Numbered from the stretch's first letter, positions 1 to 6,179 are shown. The stretch is DNA of 8,013 bases from Acidimicrobiia bacterium (GCA_022865365.1 JALHSW010000157.1:1-8013), one strand, 5' to 3'. Numbers and translations are program-made. The notes: a model not told the origin generated them from the sequence alone.

Positions 1-123
1 CGCCTCACGCGCCGCGATCAAGGTCGCACCGACTGGCGGGACGGGGGTTGCTCGTGGACCGCGATCGGCCTCGCGCTCGGAGGGGTCTCCAAGCAGGCGG
101 CTCAACAGCGCTTCACGTCCTGA
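1..123 (+). CDS. C-terminal end of a small helix-turn-helix protein (partial)
   Basis: The reading frame from base 1 is open to a TGA at 121-123 and gives 40 residues. It ends in a stretch containing SWTAIGLALGGVSKQAAQQRF. This pattern, SW-x-x-IG-x-x-LG followed by VSKQAAQQRF, is common at the C-terminus of short actinobacterial proteins with a single helix-turn-helix, where the QAAQQRF part is the recognition helix. Seen: the motif and the stop. Known: such proteins are presumed DNA-binding but mostly uncharacterised. Inferred: this is the 3' end of such a gene entering from outside the window. The first about 18 residues (rich in R, D and G) look less typical, so a frameshift or diverged linker upstream cannot be excluded. 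The next gene starts 95 nt downstream on the same strand. Confidence 0.6.
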   Translation, partial: RLTRRDQGRTDWRDGGCSWTAIGLALGGVSKQAAQQRFTS

Positions 124-206
124 TCGAGCCTGGCGGGCCGGACTCCGGAATGGTGCTCACGTCGTCGGAGAGGCCGAGAAGCCAAGCACGCGGTTGACAG
201 TCTGGC

Positions 207-218
207 TACATTCCTCCC
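207..218 (+). promoter_or_regulatory. Putative leaderless promoter -10 box of the cNMP-domain gene
   Basis: TACATT at 207-212 fits the actinobacterial -10 form TANNNT. It is followed by exactly 6 nt and then ATG at 219, which would place the transcript start at or next to the A of the start codon. No Shine-Dalgarno sequence precedes the ATG; the six bases before it are CCTCCC. A TTGACA lies at 194-199 but only 7 nt from this box, so it cannot be its normal -35. Confidence 0.5.
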
Positions 219-644
219 ATGGCCAGAAACGATGCGTTCATGGATGCCCTCGCGAATGTGCCGCTGTTCTCGGCGTGCTCCCGGAAGGATCTCGGCCTCG
301 TTGCCAAACGGGCCGAGGACGTCAAGGTCGACGGCGGCAAGGTGCTCGTCAGCGAAGGCGCGGCCGGAGCCGAGTTCTTCGTGATCATCGAGGGGACAGC
401 CAAGGTCGCGCGACACGGACAAGAGATCGCCCAGCTCGGACCCGGCACCTTCTTCGGCGACCTGGCGCTGCTCGACCGCGCGCCACGCAACGCCACGATC
501 ACGGCCGAGACGCCGATGGAGCTTGTCGTGCTCGGTCAGCGGGAGTTCTCGGCGCTGATCGACGAGGTGCCGGGATTCGCCCACAAGCTCCTCGCCGGCC
601 TGGCGCGACGGCTGCGCGACAACGACGCCAAGACCGTCCAGTAG
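219..644 (+). CDS. Stand-alone cyclic-nucleotide-binding-type domain protein
   Basis: 141 residues forming a single Crp/cNMP-binding fold (about residues 10-130) and nothing else. There is no C-terminal winged helix, so it is not a CRP-type transcription factor. The beta-roll pattern is visible: VPLFSACSRKDL, then EFFVIIEGTAKV, then the phosphate-binding cassette FFGDLALLDRAPRNATI. In the cassette, the canonical GE and R-(S/T)-A are G80-D81 and R90-N91-A92. The Glu that normally contacts the ribose 2'-OH is therefore Asp, and the Ser/Thr after Arg is Asn, so cAMP binding is doubtful. ATG 219 fits the domain start and sits 6 nt after a TANNNT box. The Fe-S oxidoreductase gene begins 43 nt after the stop, but a possible promoter and hairpin lie between. 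Role unknown; a regulatory or scaffold protein is likely. Confidence 0.85.
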   Translation: MARNDAFMDALANVPLFSACSRKDLGLVAKRAEDVKVDGGKVLVSEGAAGAEFFVIIEGTAKVARHGQEIAQLGPGTFFGDLALLDRAPRNATITAETPMELVVLGQREFSALIDEVPGFAHKLLAGLARRLRDNDAKTVQ

Positions 645-660
645 CCAAGACCGTCCGGTA
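627..660 (+). repeat. 17-bp tandem duplication over the stop codon of the cNMP-domain gene
   Basis: GCCAAGACCGTCCAGTA at 627-643 is followed directly by GCCAAGACCGTCCGGTA at 644-660, 16 of 17 identical. The unit includes the last codons of the upstream gene and the start of its TAG stop. The second copy is outside the reading frame, because 17 is not a multiple of three, so the protein end is unaffected. It looks like a simple slippage duplication. Confidence 0.9.
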
Positions 661-668
661 GTCGGACC

Positions 669-687
669 GGGGCTAGTTTTTAGCCCC
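669..687 (+). promoter_or_regulatory. Perfect hairpin overlapping a possible -10 and abutting the GTG start
   Basis: GGGGCTA (669-675) and TAGCCCC (681-687) form a perfect 7-bp inverted repeat around the 5-nt loop GTTTT. The right arm ends at the base before the GTG start at 688. Within it, TAGTTT at 674-679 fits TANNNT and lies 8 nt before the start codon, so the element could be a leaderless promoter. The dyad could also be an operator or a weak terminator of the upstream gene. There is no T-run after the stem, which argues against a normal intrinsic terminator. Confidence 0.5.
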
Positions 688-2901
688 GTGCGAAAGATCT
701 CGGTCAAGCCGCATCAGGTCGTCCTCGCCGTCGGCGTCCTCGCCGCCCTCGGCACGATCGCCTCGGGGATCACGCCCCGGATCACCGAGTGGGAAGAGGT
801 TTCGCCGATCAGCCGCGAGGCCTTCGTCGACATCCCGGATCCGATCTACTGGCTCTTCTACGCGGTTGCGTCGCTCGCGCTGTTCCTGTGCGCGTGGCTC
901 ATCGCGCAGCGCGTGCAGAACTACGAGCGGGGCAAGCCCGACGACCGACGTACGACGAAGAAGAACGTGCACCGGCGCATGCGCGACTTCCGCAGCGGCG
1001 TGTGGATGCAGACGCTGCTGCGCGACCCGGCGGCCGGCGTCATGCACTCGTTCATCTACTTCGGGTTCCTCGTGCTGTTCGCGGCGACGATCATCCTCGA
1101 GATCGATCACCAGCTGCCCGACAACCTGAAGTTCCTGCACGGCAAGGTGTACCAGGCGTATGCGGCGACGGCCGACGTGTTCGGTGTGATCTTCGTCGTG
1201 GGGATCCTCTGGGCGATCGTCCGCCGCTACGTGCAGCGCCCGTATCGGATCCGCATCAAGACCAAGCCGGAGGACGCGGTCGTCCTCGGCACGTTCCTGG
1301 TCATCGGGCTCACCGGCTTCCTCACCGAGGGCTTGCGCATCGCGCTCGAGGGCACCCCATCGATCGAGCGGTGGTCGGTCGTCGGCTACCCGATCGGGAC
1401 GCTGTTCGAGGGTTGGGGTCCGGGCACGCTGTCCGACGCACACCGCGGCATGTGGCTGGTGCACTTCGCCGCGTTCGTCGCGTTCCTCATCCTGCTCCCC
1501 ACGACGAAGCTGCGACACATGGTCACGTCGCCGATGAACATGTACCTCGGTGACAAGGACCGCCCGAAGGGCGCGATGAAGCCGCTGCCCAACCTGATGG
1601 AGACCGAGCTCGACACCTTCGGCGCGGTCACCATCGAGGACTTCACCTGGAAGCAGCTCTTCGACACGGACGCATGCACGGTGTGCGGGCGCTGCACCTC
1701 GGTGTGTCCCGCGCACGCGACCGGCAAGCCGCTCGACCCTCGCGAGATCGTGCTCAAGGTCGGCGAGGTGATGGCGGCCACGGGTGATCCGAAGGTGTCA
1801 CCGCCGGTGTCGGTCGATCACGACATCTCGATCACGGCCGATTCCGTCTTCGAGCGCATCACGTCCGAAGAGCTCTGGGCCTGCACCACCTGCAAGGCCT
1901 GTGACGAGATCTGCCCGGTGAACATCGAGATCCTCGACAAGATCCTCGACATGCGCCGCTACCTCTCTCTCATGGAGAGCGACTTCCCCGTCGAGCTCGG
2001 CAACACGTACCGCTCGATGGAGAACACCTCGAACGTCTACGGCATGAACCAGGGCGAGCGCGCCGACTGGGCCAAGGACCTCGAGGGCATCGACATCGTT
2101 GACACATCCGGGCCGCTCGGGCACGAGTACCTCTACTGGGTCGGGTGCGCCGGCAGCTTCGACGACCGGAACAAGAAGACGAGCCGGGCCGTGGCGAAGC
2201 TGCTCCAGCGCGCCGGCATCGACTTCGCGATCCTCGGCCCGAGCGAGCTCTGCACCGGCGACCCCGCCCGCCGTTCCGGCAACGAGTACCTCTTCCAGAT
2301 GCTCGCGATGCAGAACATCGAGGCACTCAACGGCCTGGGGGTCACCAAGATCGTCACCCAGTGCCCGCACTGCTTCAACACGATGCAGAACGAGTACCCG
2401 CAGTACGGCGGGAGCTTCGAGGTCGTGCACCATTCGCAGCTGTTGATGGAGCTGATCGAGGACGGCCGGCTCTCGATGCAGGGCGCGTCGCTCGACGAGC
2501 GTGTCACGTACCACGACTCCTGCTACCTCGGTCGCCACAACGACGTCTACCTCGCGCCGCGCAAGGTGATCGGGTCGCTCGCCGGCATCGACATCGTCGA
2601 GATGCCCCGCAACGGCACGACCGGCATGTGCTGCGGCGCCGGCGGTGCCCGCATGTGGATGGAAGAGCGCATTGGCAAGAAGGTCAACGACGAACGCTCC
2701 GAAGAGGCGCTCGCCACCGGCGCGTCGCGCATCGCGGTCGCCTGCCCGTTCTGCTTCGTCATGATGGAGGACGGCGTGAAGGGCCATGGTCGCGACGACG
2801 ACGTCAAGGTCCAGGACATCGCCGAGGTGCTCCTCGAAGCCATCGAGGGTCTCGACGCGGGCGCCGCTCCTGCTACCGCAAGCTTCACCCCGGGCCTCTA
2901 G
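688..2901 (+). CDS. Membrane Fe-S oxidoreductase, ETF:menaquinone oxidoreductase (EMO/EtfD) type
   Basis: 737 residues. The N-terminal NarI-like part has about six membrane segments (roughly 10-30, 53-73, 115-137, 158-178, 196-214, 254-274). Histidines within or beside them (H120, H252, H259) are heme b ligand candidates. Next come two 4Fe-4S motifs, C330-C333-C336-C340 (CTVCGRCTSVCP) and C399-C402-C405-C409 (CTTCKACDEICP). Two HdrD/GlpC-type cysteine-rich CCG domains follow. The second is complete (C612, C648-C649, C686-C689); the first has C487, C522 followed by Thr, and C559-C562. This order matches heterodisulfide-reductase-related proteins such as mycobacterial Rv0338c (EtfD), known to pass electrons from electron-transfer flavoprotein to menaquinone in fatty-acid oxidation. 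That role is inferred here: no etfAB is in view, so other donors remain possible. GTG 688 follows a hairpin and a TANNNT box with no Shine-Dalgarno. Confidence 0.88.
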   Translation: MRKISVKPHQVVLAVGVLAALGTIASGITPRITEWEEVSPISREAFVDIPDPIYWLFYAVASLALFLCAWLIAQRVQNYERGKPDDRRTTKKNVHRRMRDFRSGVWMQTLLRDPAAGVMHSFIYFGFLVLFAATIILEIDHQLPDNLKFLHGKVYQAYAATADVFGVIFVVGILWAIVRRYVQRPYRIRIKTKPEDAVVLGTFLVIGLTGFLTEGLRIALEGTPSIERWSVVGYPIGTLFEGWGPGTLSDAHRGMWLVHFAAFVAFLILLPTTKLRHMVTSPMNMYLGDKDRPKGAMKPLPNLMETELDTFGAVTIEDFTWKQLFDTDACTVCGRCTSVCPAHATGKPLDPREIVLKVGEVMAATGDPKVSPPVSVDHDISITADSVFERITSEELWACTTCKACDEICPVNIEILDKILDMRRYLSLMESDFPVELGNTYRSMENTSNVYGMNQGERADWAKDLEGIDIVDTSGPLGHEYLYWVGCAGSFDDRNKKTSRAVAKLLQRAGIDFAILGPSELCTGDPARRSGNEYLFQMLAMQNIEALNGLGVTKIVTQCPHCFNTMQNEYPQYGGSFEVVHHSQLLMELIEDGRLSMQGASLDERVTYHDSCYLGRHNDVYLAPRKVIGSLAGIDIVEMPRNGTTGMCCGAGGARMWMEERIGKKVNDERSEEALATGASRIAVACPFCFVMMEDGVKGHGRDDDVKVQDIAEVLLEAIEGLDAGAAPATASFTPGL

Positions 2902-2924
2902 GTCCGGGTCCGGGTCCAGGTCCG
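2901..2924 (+). repeat. Four tandem GGTCCG hexamers between two genes
   Basis: GGTCCG, GGTCCG, GGTCCA, GGTCCG follow each other from the last base of the upstream stop codon to the Shine-Dalgarno sequence of the next gene. The array is short, with one imperfect unit. It fills most of the 34-nt gap and may reflect slippage. Confidence 0.85.
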
Positions 2925-2935
2925 GGAGGACAACC

Positions 2936-3721
2936 GTGCTCCACTGGCTCGGGTCGCTGCCCGCAGTCGTGCTGTTCTCCCTCTTCGGGACGATCGGCAT
3001 CGCGCTCACGTTCGCGCTCGACACGGTGACGCGTCGGTACGTCAAGCCCGAGACTCGCGAACGGGCCAACTCGACGGCCTCCGTCACGCTCCAGGTCACG
3101 GCGACGATCTACGCGATCCTCATCGCCTTCGTGATCGTCGACGCCTACAACCAGATCCGCGCCACGCAAGATCAGGTCTCCGACAATGCTGCGAACCTGT
3201 CGGTCATCGTCGAGAACAGCCGGGCGTTCCCAGACACGGTGGGCGAGGACCTTCGCGACGCTTCGATCCGCTACGCGCGGGCGGTCGTCGAGACCGGTTT
3301 CCCGCGACTCGATCAATCCGCCAGCGCCTCGATCGTGTCCGACGAGCGCCTGGAGCACCTGTTCCGCTCCGTCCAGCGGATCGAGCCCACAAGCGAGGCG
3401 GAGCGCGCCGCCTATACCTCGACCGTGGACGCGCTCGACGGCATCGTCCACACGCGCGAGGCGATCATCAACTCTGCGAAAGCCACGATCCCTGCCGCGT
3501 TGCTCCTACTGCTCTTCGTGATCGGCATGACGGTCATGGCCGTGGCCACGGTGCTCGACACCCGGCACCGCAGGTCGCACCTCTTCATCCTGTCGGCGCT
3601 CGCTCTCGTGATCTGGCTGACGCTCGCACTCGTCGTGAGCATGACCTACCCGTTCTCCGGGCCGATCGCCGTCTCCGATGCTCCCTTGCGCGAGTTCGTG
3701 GAGGTCCGCGGCGCTCGCTGA
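2936..3721 (+). CDS. DUF4239 (bestrophin-like) membrane protein
   Basis: 261 residues from GTG 2936. This start is chosen because GGGAGGA (2924-2930) lies 5 nt upstream and the first membrane helix begins at about residue 9. An in-frame ATG at 2786 would overlap the upstream gene by over 100 nt and add a non-native-looking tail. There are four membrane segments, about 9-28, 52-71, 184-206 and 216-238, with a roughly 110-residue soluble region between the second and third. The AFVIVDAYNQ stretch in helix 2 and the YPFSGPIAVSDAPL stretch after helix 4 are recognisable signatures of DUF4239, which is described as bestrophin-like. Bestrophins are anion channels, but the biochemical role of this bacterial family is not established, so a transport function is only a hypothesis. 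It is co-directional with the oxidoreductase, 34 nt downstream, and may be cotranscribed. Confidence 0.82.
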   Translation: MLHWLGSLPAVVLFSLFGTIGIALTFALDTVTRRYVKPETRERANSTASVTLQVTATIYAILIAFVIVDAYNQIRATQDQVSDNAANLSVIVENSRAFPDTVGEDLRDASIRYARAVVETGFPRLDQSASASIVSDERLEHLFRSVQRIEPTSEAERAAYTSTVDALDGIVHTREAIINSAKATIPAALLLLLFVIGMTVMAVATVLDTRHRRSHLFILSALALVIWLTLALVVSMTYPFSGPIAVSDAPLREFVEVRGAR

Positions 3722-3789
3722 GCTGGGCGCTCTGGCCGGGCTTCAGGCCAGGGAGGCGTGGGCGCCTTCCACGACTTCCGTGAGATCCA

Positions 3790-4368
3790 TCACGGCGCGC
3801 CTTCGTCTTGGAAGTTGAGGTAGTAGCGCGACGGCGTCGGGCCGCGCTGGCCCTGGTACTTCGAACCGGTCGCGGCAGAGCCGTACGGGTGCTCGGCCGG
3901 CGTCGTCATGCGGAGGAAGGAGATCTGCCCGATCTTCATCGCGGGGTACAGCGCGATCGGCAGCGTCGCGACGTTGGACAGCTCGAGCGTGAGGTGCCCG
4001 TCCCAGCCCGCGTCGACGTAGCCGGCGGTGCTGTGGATCAGCAACCCGAGCCGGCCGAGGCTCGACTTGCCTTCCAACCGGGCGACGAGATCGTCCGGGA
4101 GCGCGACCCGCTCGAGCGTGCTGCCGAGCACGAACTCGCCCGGGTGGAGGATGAACGCCTTGCCCTCCTCGACCTCGACCAGCTCGGTGAGATCTTCCTG
4201 GGGCTGCTTCGGGTCGATGAAGGGAGTGGTGTCGTTGCGGAACACCCGGAACAACCGGTCGACGCGGAGATCGACCGAGGACGGCTGCACCGAGTTCGCG
4301 TCCAACGGATCGATGATGATGCGCCCTGCTGCGAGCTCTTCGTGGATGGAGACATCGGACAGGATCAC
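3790..4368 (-). CDS. dcd: dCTP deaminase, probably bifunctional dUMP-forming type
   Basis: 192 residues. The enzyme deaminates dCTP; bifunctional members also hydrolyse the dUTP formed, giving dUMP for thymidylate synthesis. The protein shows the whole family pattern: SVDLRVDRLFRVF (31-43), HPGEFVLGSTLE (75-86), EGKSSLGRLGLLIHSTAG (99-116), HLTLELSN (125-132) and SKYQGQRGPTPSR (169-181). S102, R106 and E129 correspond to E. coli Dcd S111, R115 and catalytic E138 (constant offset of nine). The HSTAG segment and close likeness to the mycobacterial enzyme favour the bifunctional type; this is inference. The frame is open to 4539 upstream, but GTG 4368 (VILSDVSIHEE) matches the family N-terminus, and minus-strand TAGGCT lies 8 nt before it. 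It faces the DUF4239 gene tail-to-tail across 68 nt and is divergent from the DUF1622 gene. Confidence 0.95.
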   Translation of the reverse strand: MILSDVSIHEELAAGRIIIDPLDANSVQPSSVDLRVDRLFRVFRNDTTPFIDPKQPQEDLTELVEVEEGKAFILHPGEFVLGSTLERVALPDDLVARLEGKSSLGRLGLLIHSTAGYVDAGWDGHLTLELSNVATLPIALYPAMKIGQISFLRMTTPAEHPYGSAATGSKYQGQRGPTPSRYYLNFQDEGAP

Positions 4369-4382
4369 GGGCGGGGAGCCTA
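4369..4382 (-). promoter_or_regulatory. Putative leaderless promoter -10 box of dcd
   Basis: On the minus strand TAGGCT (4382-4377) fits TANNNT and is separated from the GTG start at 4368 by the 8 nt CCCCGCCC. No Shine-Dalgarno sequence is present, so leaderless translation is the simplest reading. No clear -35 was found. Confidence 0.45.
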
Positions 4383-4411
4383 CCGGCGGGCGATCCGGCG
4401 GGCCGAGCGCA

Positions 4412-4423
4412 TAGCGTGACGCG
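4412..4423 (+). promoter_or_regulatory. Putative leaderless promoter -10 box of the DUF1622 gene
   Basis: TAGCGT at 4412-4417 fits TANNNT and is followed by 6 nt (GACGCG) and ATG 4424. No Shine-Dalgarno is visible. It diverges from the dcd promoter within a 55-bp intergenic region, so the upstream elements of the two promoters would have to overlap. Confidence 0.45.
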
Positions 4424-4810
4424 ATGACCTTCGACGACGTCGTGTCCGATCTCGTCCGGGTCATCGAGTCGGTGGGAGCCGCGATCATGGTGGTCGGCGG
4501 CCTCGCCGCCTTCGTGCAGTACGCCCGCCACGTCCGCAAGGGAGCCGCGGCCGCCTACACCGAGCTCCGGCGCAACGTCGGGCGCGTGATCCTGCTCGGT
4601 CTCGAGGTGCTCATCGTCGCCGACATCATCCGCACGATCATCGTCGACTCGACGCTCGAAAGTGTCGGCGTGCTCGCGATCATCGTGATCATCCGGATCC
4701 TCCTCAGCTTCTCCCTCGAGGTCGAGATCGACGGCATGTGGCCGTGGAACCGCTGGCGCACCGAGCGCCCCGGCGGCTCGACCGGTACCGGAACGGAACA
4801 GTCCGGCTGA
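4424..4810 (+). CDS. DUF1622 family small membrane protein
   Basis: 128 residues with three predicted membrane segments, about 15-34, 54-73 and 78-98, joined by a basic loop (YARHVRKGAAAAYTELRR). The stretches VILLGLEVLIVADIIRTI, TLESVGVLAIIVIIRILL and SFSLEVEIDGMWPW are the recognisable core of the DUF1622 family, for which no biochemical function is established. Length is typical for the family. A polar, Gly/Thr-rich tail follows the last helix and is likely cytoplasmic. ATG 4424 sits 6 nt after a TANNNT box, and no ribosome binding site is visible. The gene is divergent from dcd with 55 bp between starts, but no functional link with nucleotide metabolism is evident; the shared spacing may only mean shared regulatory DNA. 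Confidence 0.88.
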   Translation: MTFDDVVSDLVRVIESVGAAIMVVGGLAAFVQYARHVRKGAAAAYTELRRNVGRVILLGLEVLIVADIIRTIIVDSTLESVGVLAIIVIIRILLSFSLEVEIDGMWPWNRWRTERPGGSTGTGTEQSG

Positions 4811-4935
4811 CGGGCGCCGTCCGCGACCGACCTGTTCCCGGTGGATCCGCGTCGTGATGTCGAGTGGTCCGACTGGCCCGGGACCTCACCTGCGTCGGGG
4901 TCAGGCACTCCGAGGTCACAGCCGTTCTGAGCCGG

Positions 4936-4978
4936 TAATGTCGGCGGTCAAGGCCGTGCAGACGATCGCCGAAGGGGG
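4936..4978 (+). promoter_or_regulatory. Possible promoter and Shine-Dalgarno of the HxxEH membrane protein gene
   Basis: TAATGT at 4936-4941 is a plausible -10 in otherwise G/C-rich DNA, and AAGGGGG at 4972-4978 lies 9 nt before GTG 4988. No convincing -35 was seen. The rest of the 177-nt gap after the DUF1622 gene shows no gene or repeat. Confidence 0.3.
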
Positions 4979-4987
4979 CCGAACCTG

Positions 4988-6127
4988 GTGTGGAGCGTTC
5001 GTCCGTCCTCCGGCGGGACGGCGTTGTCGCTGCCGACATCGGCGCGCGTGGGGACGGCCCGTGGCGGGCGCCCACCGCTGCTGAGCGGCCGCCGCGTCGG
5101 GATCGCGGTGCTGGTCATCTACGTCGGGGCGTTTCTCGCCTTCATGGTGATGGTGGTGCCGGTGGTGGCGCCACGACTTCCACACTCGGAAGCTGCCCGC
5201 TATTGGCCGATTGCGGTGCTCGCGGCCGGTTTGGTGATGCTCGTCGATGCTGTGGTGGTCTTCGCCTGGTCACGCCGCGGCCGACGACTCACGGTCGGCA
5301 GCTCGCCGACCGGTCGCGCGCGGGATCTCGGTGTCCCCGAACGCGACGTGGTCGAGCGCCAGGGAACTCGGCACGGGCGACGGCGAGTGCGAACGCATCG
5401 TCGGCTCACTGCCGCGGCGTCGGCGGTGCTCCTGGTGGCCGCGCTGGTCAGCGGGTATCCCCTGTGGGTCCTCGGCCTGGCCGCGCTGATCCCGTGGGTG
5501 CCGTTCTTCACCGTCGAGACGATCCGGACGAGCCAGAGCTACGGCTTCTACGCGTTCTTCGTCGTGGTGGTCGGGTTTCAGCTGCTGCACATGGGTGAGC
5601 ACACCGTCCAGGTGCTCCAGCTCGCGCTCACCGATGGGGACCTCGTGCACTCCCACGGCGTGCTCGGCCAACTGGACTTCGAGGTCGTCCACTTCGCTTC
5701 CGACATTCTCGTGTGGCTGGCGGTCTGCGCCCTCGTCTGGGTGTACGGAGGCCGCAGCCCCTGGCTGTGGGTCGCGTTCGCAGCCGCGAGCATGCACGCG
5801 ATCGAGCACTTCTACCTGTTCTCGATCTACATCGGACACCGCGGCTTCTACGACCGGGGTGGCTTCGCCGGCATCATGGGTGAAGGCGGGCTCACCGGCT
5901 CGCCGCTGGCGCGCCCCTACATGCACTTCGCGTACAACTTCATCGTGCTCGTCCCGCTGGTGCTCGCGTGGTGGGACCAGATGCCCAGGTCCACCGCGAG
6001 GACCAGGTCTCGATCCCGGACGAAGCCGACCCGCTCCTACCCTCTAATATCGCTCCCCGACCCCGTGAGCTCCGAGGCGAACCTCGCCGAGGAGTTCGCA
6101 GCGTCCGCGGGTGTAGTTCAGAGGTAG
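4988..6127 (+). CDS. Multi-pass membrane protein with two HxxEH motifs; both ends uncertain
   Basis: 379 residues as read; family not recognised. About eight hydrophobic segments lie near 37-60, 73-95, 140-156, 157-178, 185-212, 231-252, 258-283 and 311-330. Helix 5 carries H201-MGE-H205 and helix 7 carries H270-AIE-H274. Helices 6 and 8 start with VHF (H235) and MHF (H313). Loops contain further His (H221, H223, H284). The order HxxEH, loop with HG or RGG, then (V/M)HF occurs twice, suggesting internal duplication and a buried metal or heme site; this is inference. The first 35 residues are R/S/P-rich and the start may be the in-frame GTG 5048. After residue 331 the frame becomes R/S/T/P-rich with high GC at codon position 2, as in a wrong frame, and it then passes a tRNA promoter and ends inside the tRNA-Gly gene. 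The C-terminus is therefore probably frameshifted or wrong. Confidence 0.65.
   Translation: MWSVRPSSGGTALSLPTSARVGTARGGRPPLLSGRRVGIAVLVIYVGAFLAFMVMVVPVVAPRLPHSEAARYWPIAVLAAGLVMLVDAVVVFAWSRRGRRLTVGSSPTGRARDLGVPERDVVERQGTRHGRRRVRTHRRLTAAASAVLLVAALVSGYPLWVLGLAALIPWVPFFTVETIRTSQSYGFYAFFVVVVGFQLLHMGEHTVQVLQLALTDGDLVHSHGVLGQLDFEVVHFASDILVWLAVCALVWVYGGRSPWLWVAFAAASMHAIEHFYLFSIYIGHRGFYDRGGFAGIMGEGGLTGSPLARPYMHFAYNFIVLVPLVLAWWDQMPRSTARTRSRSRTKPTRSYPLISLPDPVSSEANLAEEFAASAGVVQR
6045..6050 (+). promoter_or_regulatory. Putative -10 box of the tRNA-Gly gene
   Basis: TAATAT stands out as the most A/T-rich hexamer in the surroundings and lies about 57 nt before the tRNA 5' end, a normal leader length for a tRNA precursor. 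No good -35 match was found at 16-18 nt spacing. It lies within the apparent 3' end of the upstream reading frame, which is one reason to doubt that end. Confidence 0.4.
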
Positions 6128-6177
6128 AACATCAGCTTCCCAAGCTGAGAACGCGGGTTCGATTCCCGTCACCCGCT
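6107..6177 (+). tRNA. tRNA-Gly, anticodon CCC
   Basis: A 71-nt cloverleaf folds completely by eye. The acceptor stem is GCGGGTG (6107-6113) with CACCCGC (6170-6176). The D-arm is GTTC (6116-6119) with GAAC (6127-6130). The anticodon stem TCAGC/GCTGA encloses the loop TTCCCAA, with CCC at 6139-6141. The variable region is 4 nt, and the T-arm is GCGGG/CCCGT with loop TTCGATT (6158-6164). The discriminator is T6177, normal for glycine tRNAs; the CCC anticodon reads GGG codons. CCA is not encoded: the next bases are CCG. From 6137 onward the gene belongs to a 43-bp direct repeat whose second copy lies 991 bp downstream, so its 3' portion was probably supplied by an integrated element. The upstream membrane-protein frame overlaps its first 21 nt. 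Confidence 0.95.
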
Positions 6178-6179
6178 CC
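6137..6179 (+). repeat. attL-like direct repeat, left copy inside tRNA-Gly
   Basis: The 43 bp from the T at the start of the anticodon loop to the CC after the discriminator are identical to 7128-7170. Bases just outside the repeat differ, with AGC against GTG on the left and G against A on the right. Confidence 0.92.

Noticed and set aside
194..199. TTGACA as a -35 box for the cNMP-domain gene
   Set aside because: It is only 7 nt from TACATT, and the base positions 16-18 nt downstream hold no -10-like hexamer.
673..1716. Long minus-strand ORF (347 codons) antisense to the oxidoreductase
   Set aside because: Composition rich in R, E, D, V and H, typical of antisense frames in high-GC DNA. 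The plus-strand frame has clear Fe-S motifs. The same applies to 1798-3099.
2786..2935. N-terminal extension of the DUF4239 protein to ATG 2786
   Set aside because: It would overlap the oxidoreductase by over 100 nt and yields an S/R-rich shadow peptide. GTG 2936 has a strong Shine-Dalgarno.
3732..3751. Inverted repeat CTGGCC/GGCCAG between the convergent DUF4239 and dcd genes as a terminator
   Set aside because: Only 6 bp with an 8-nt loop and no T-run on either strand; too weak to call in DNA this G/C-rich.
4369..4539. N-terminal extension of dcd to 4539
   Set aside because: It lies antisense to the DUF1622 gene and adds residues absent from the family. GTG 4368 matches the known N-terminus.
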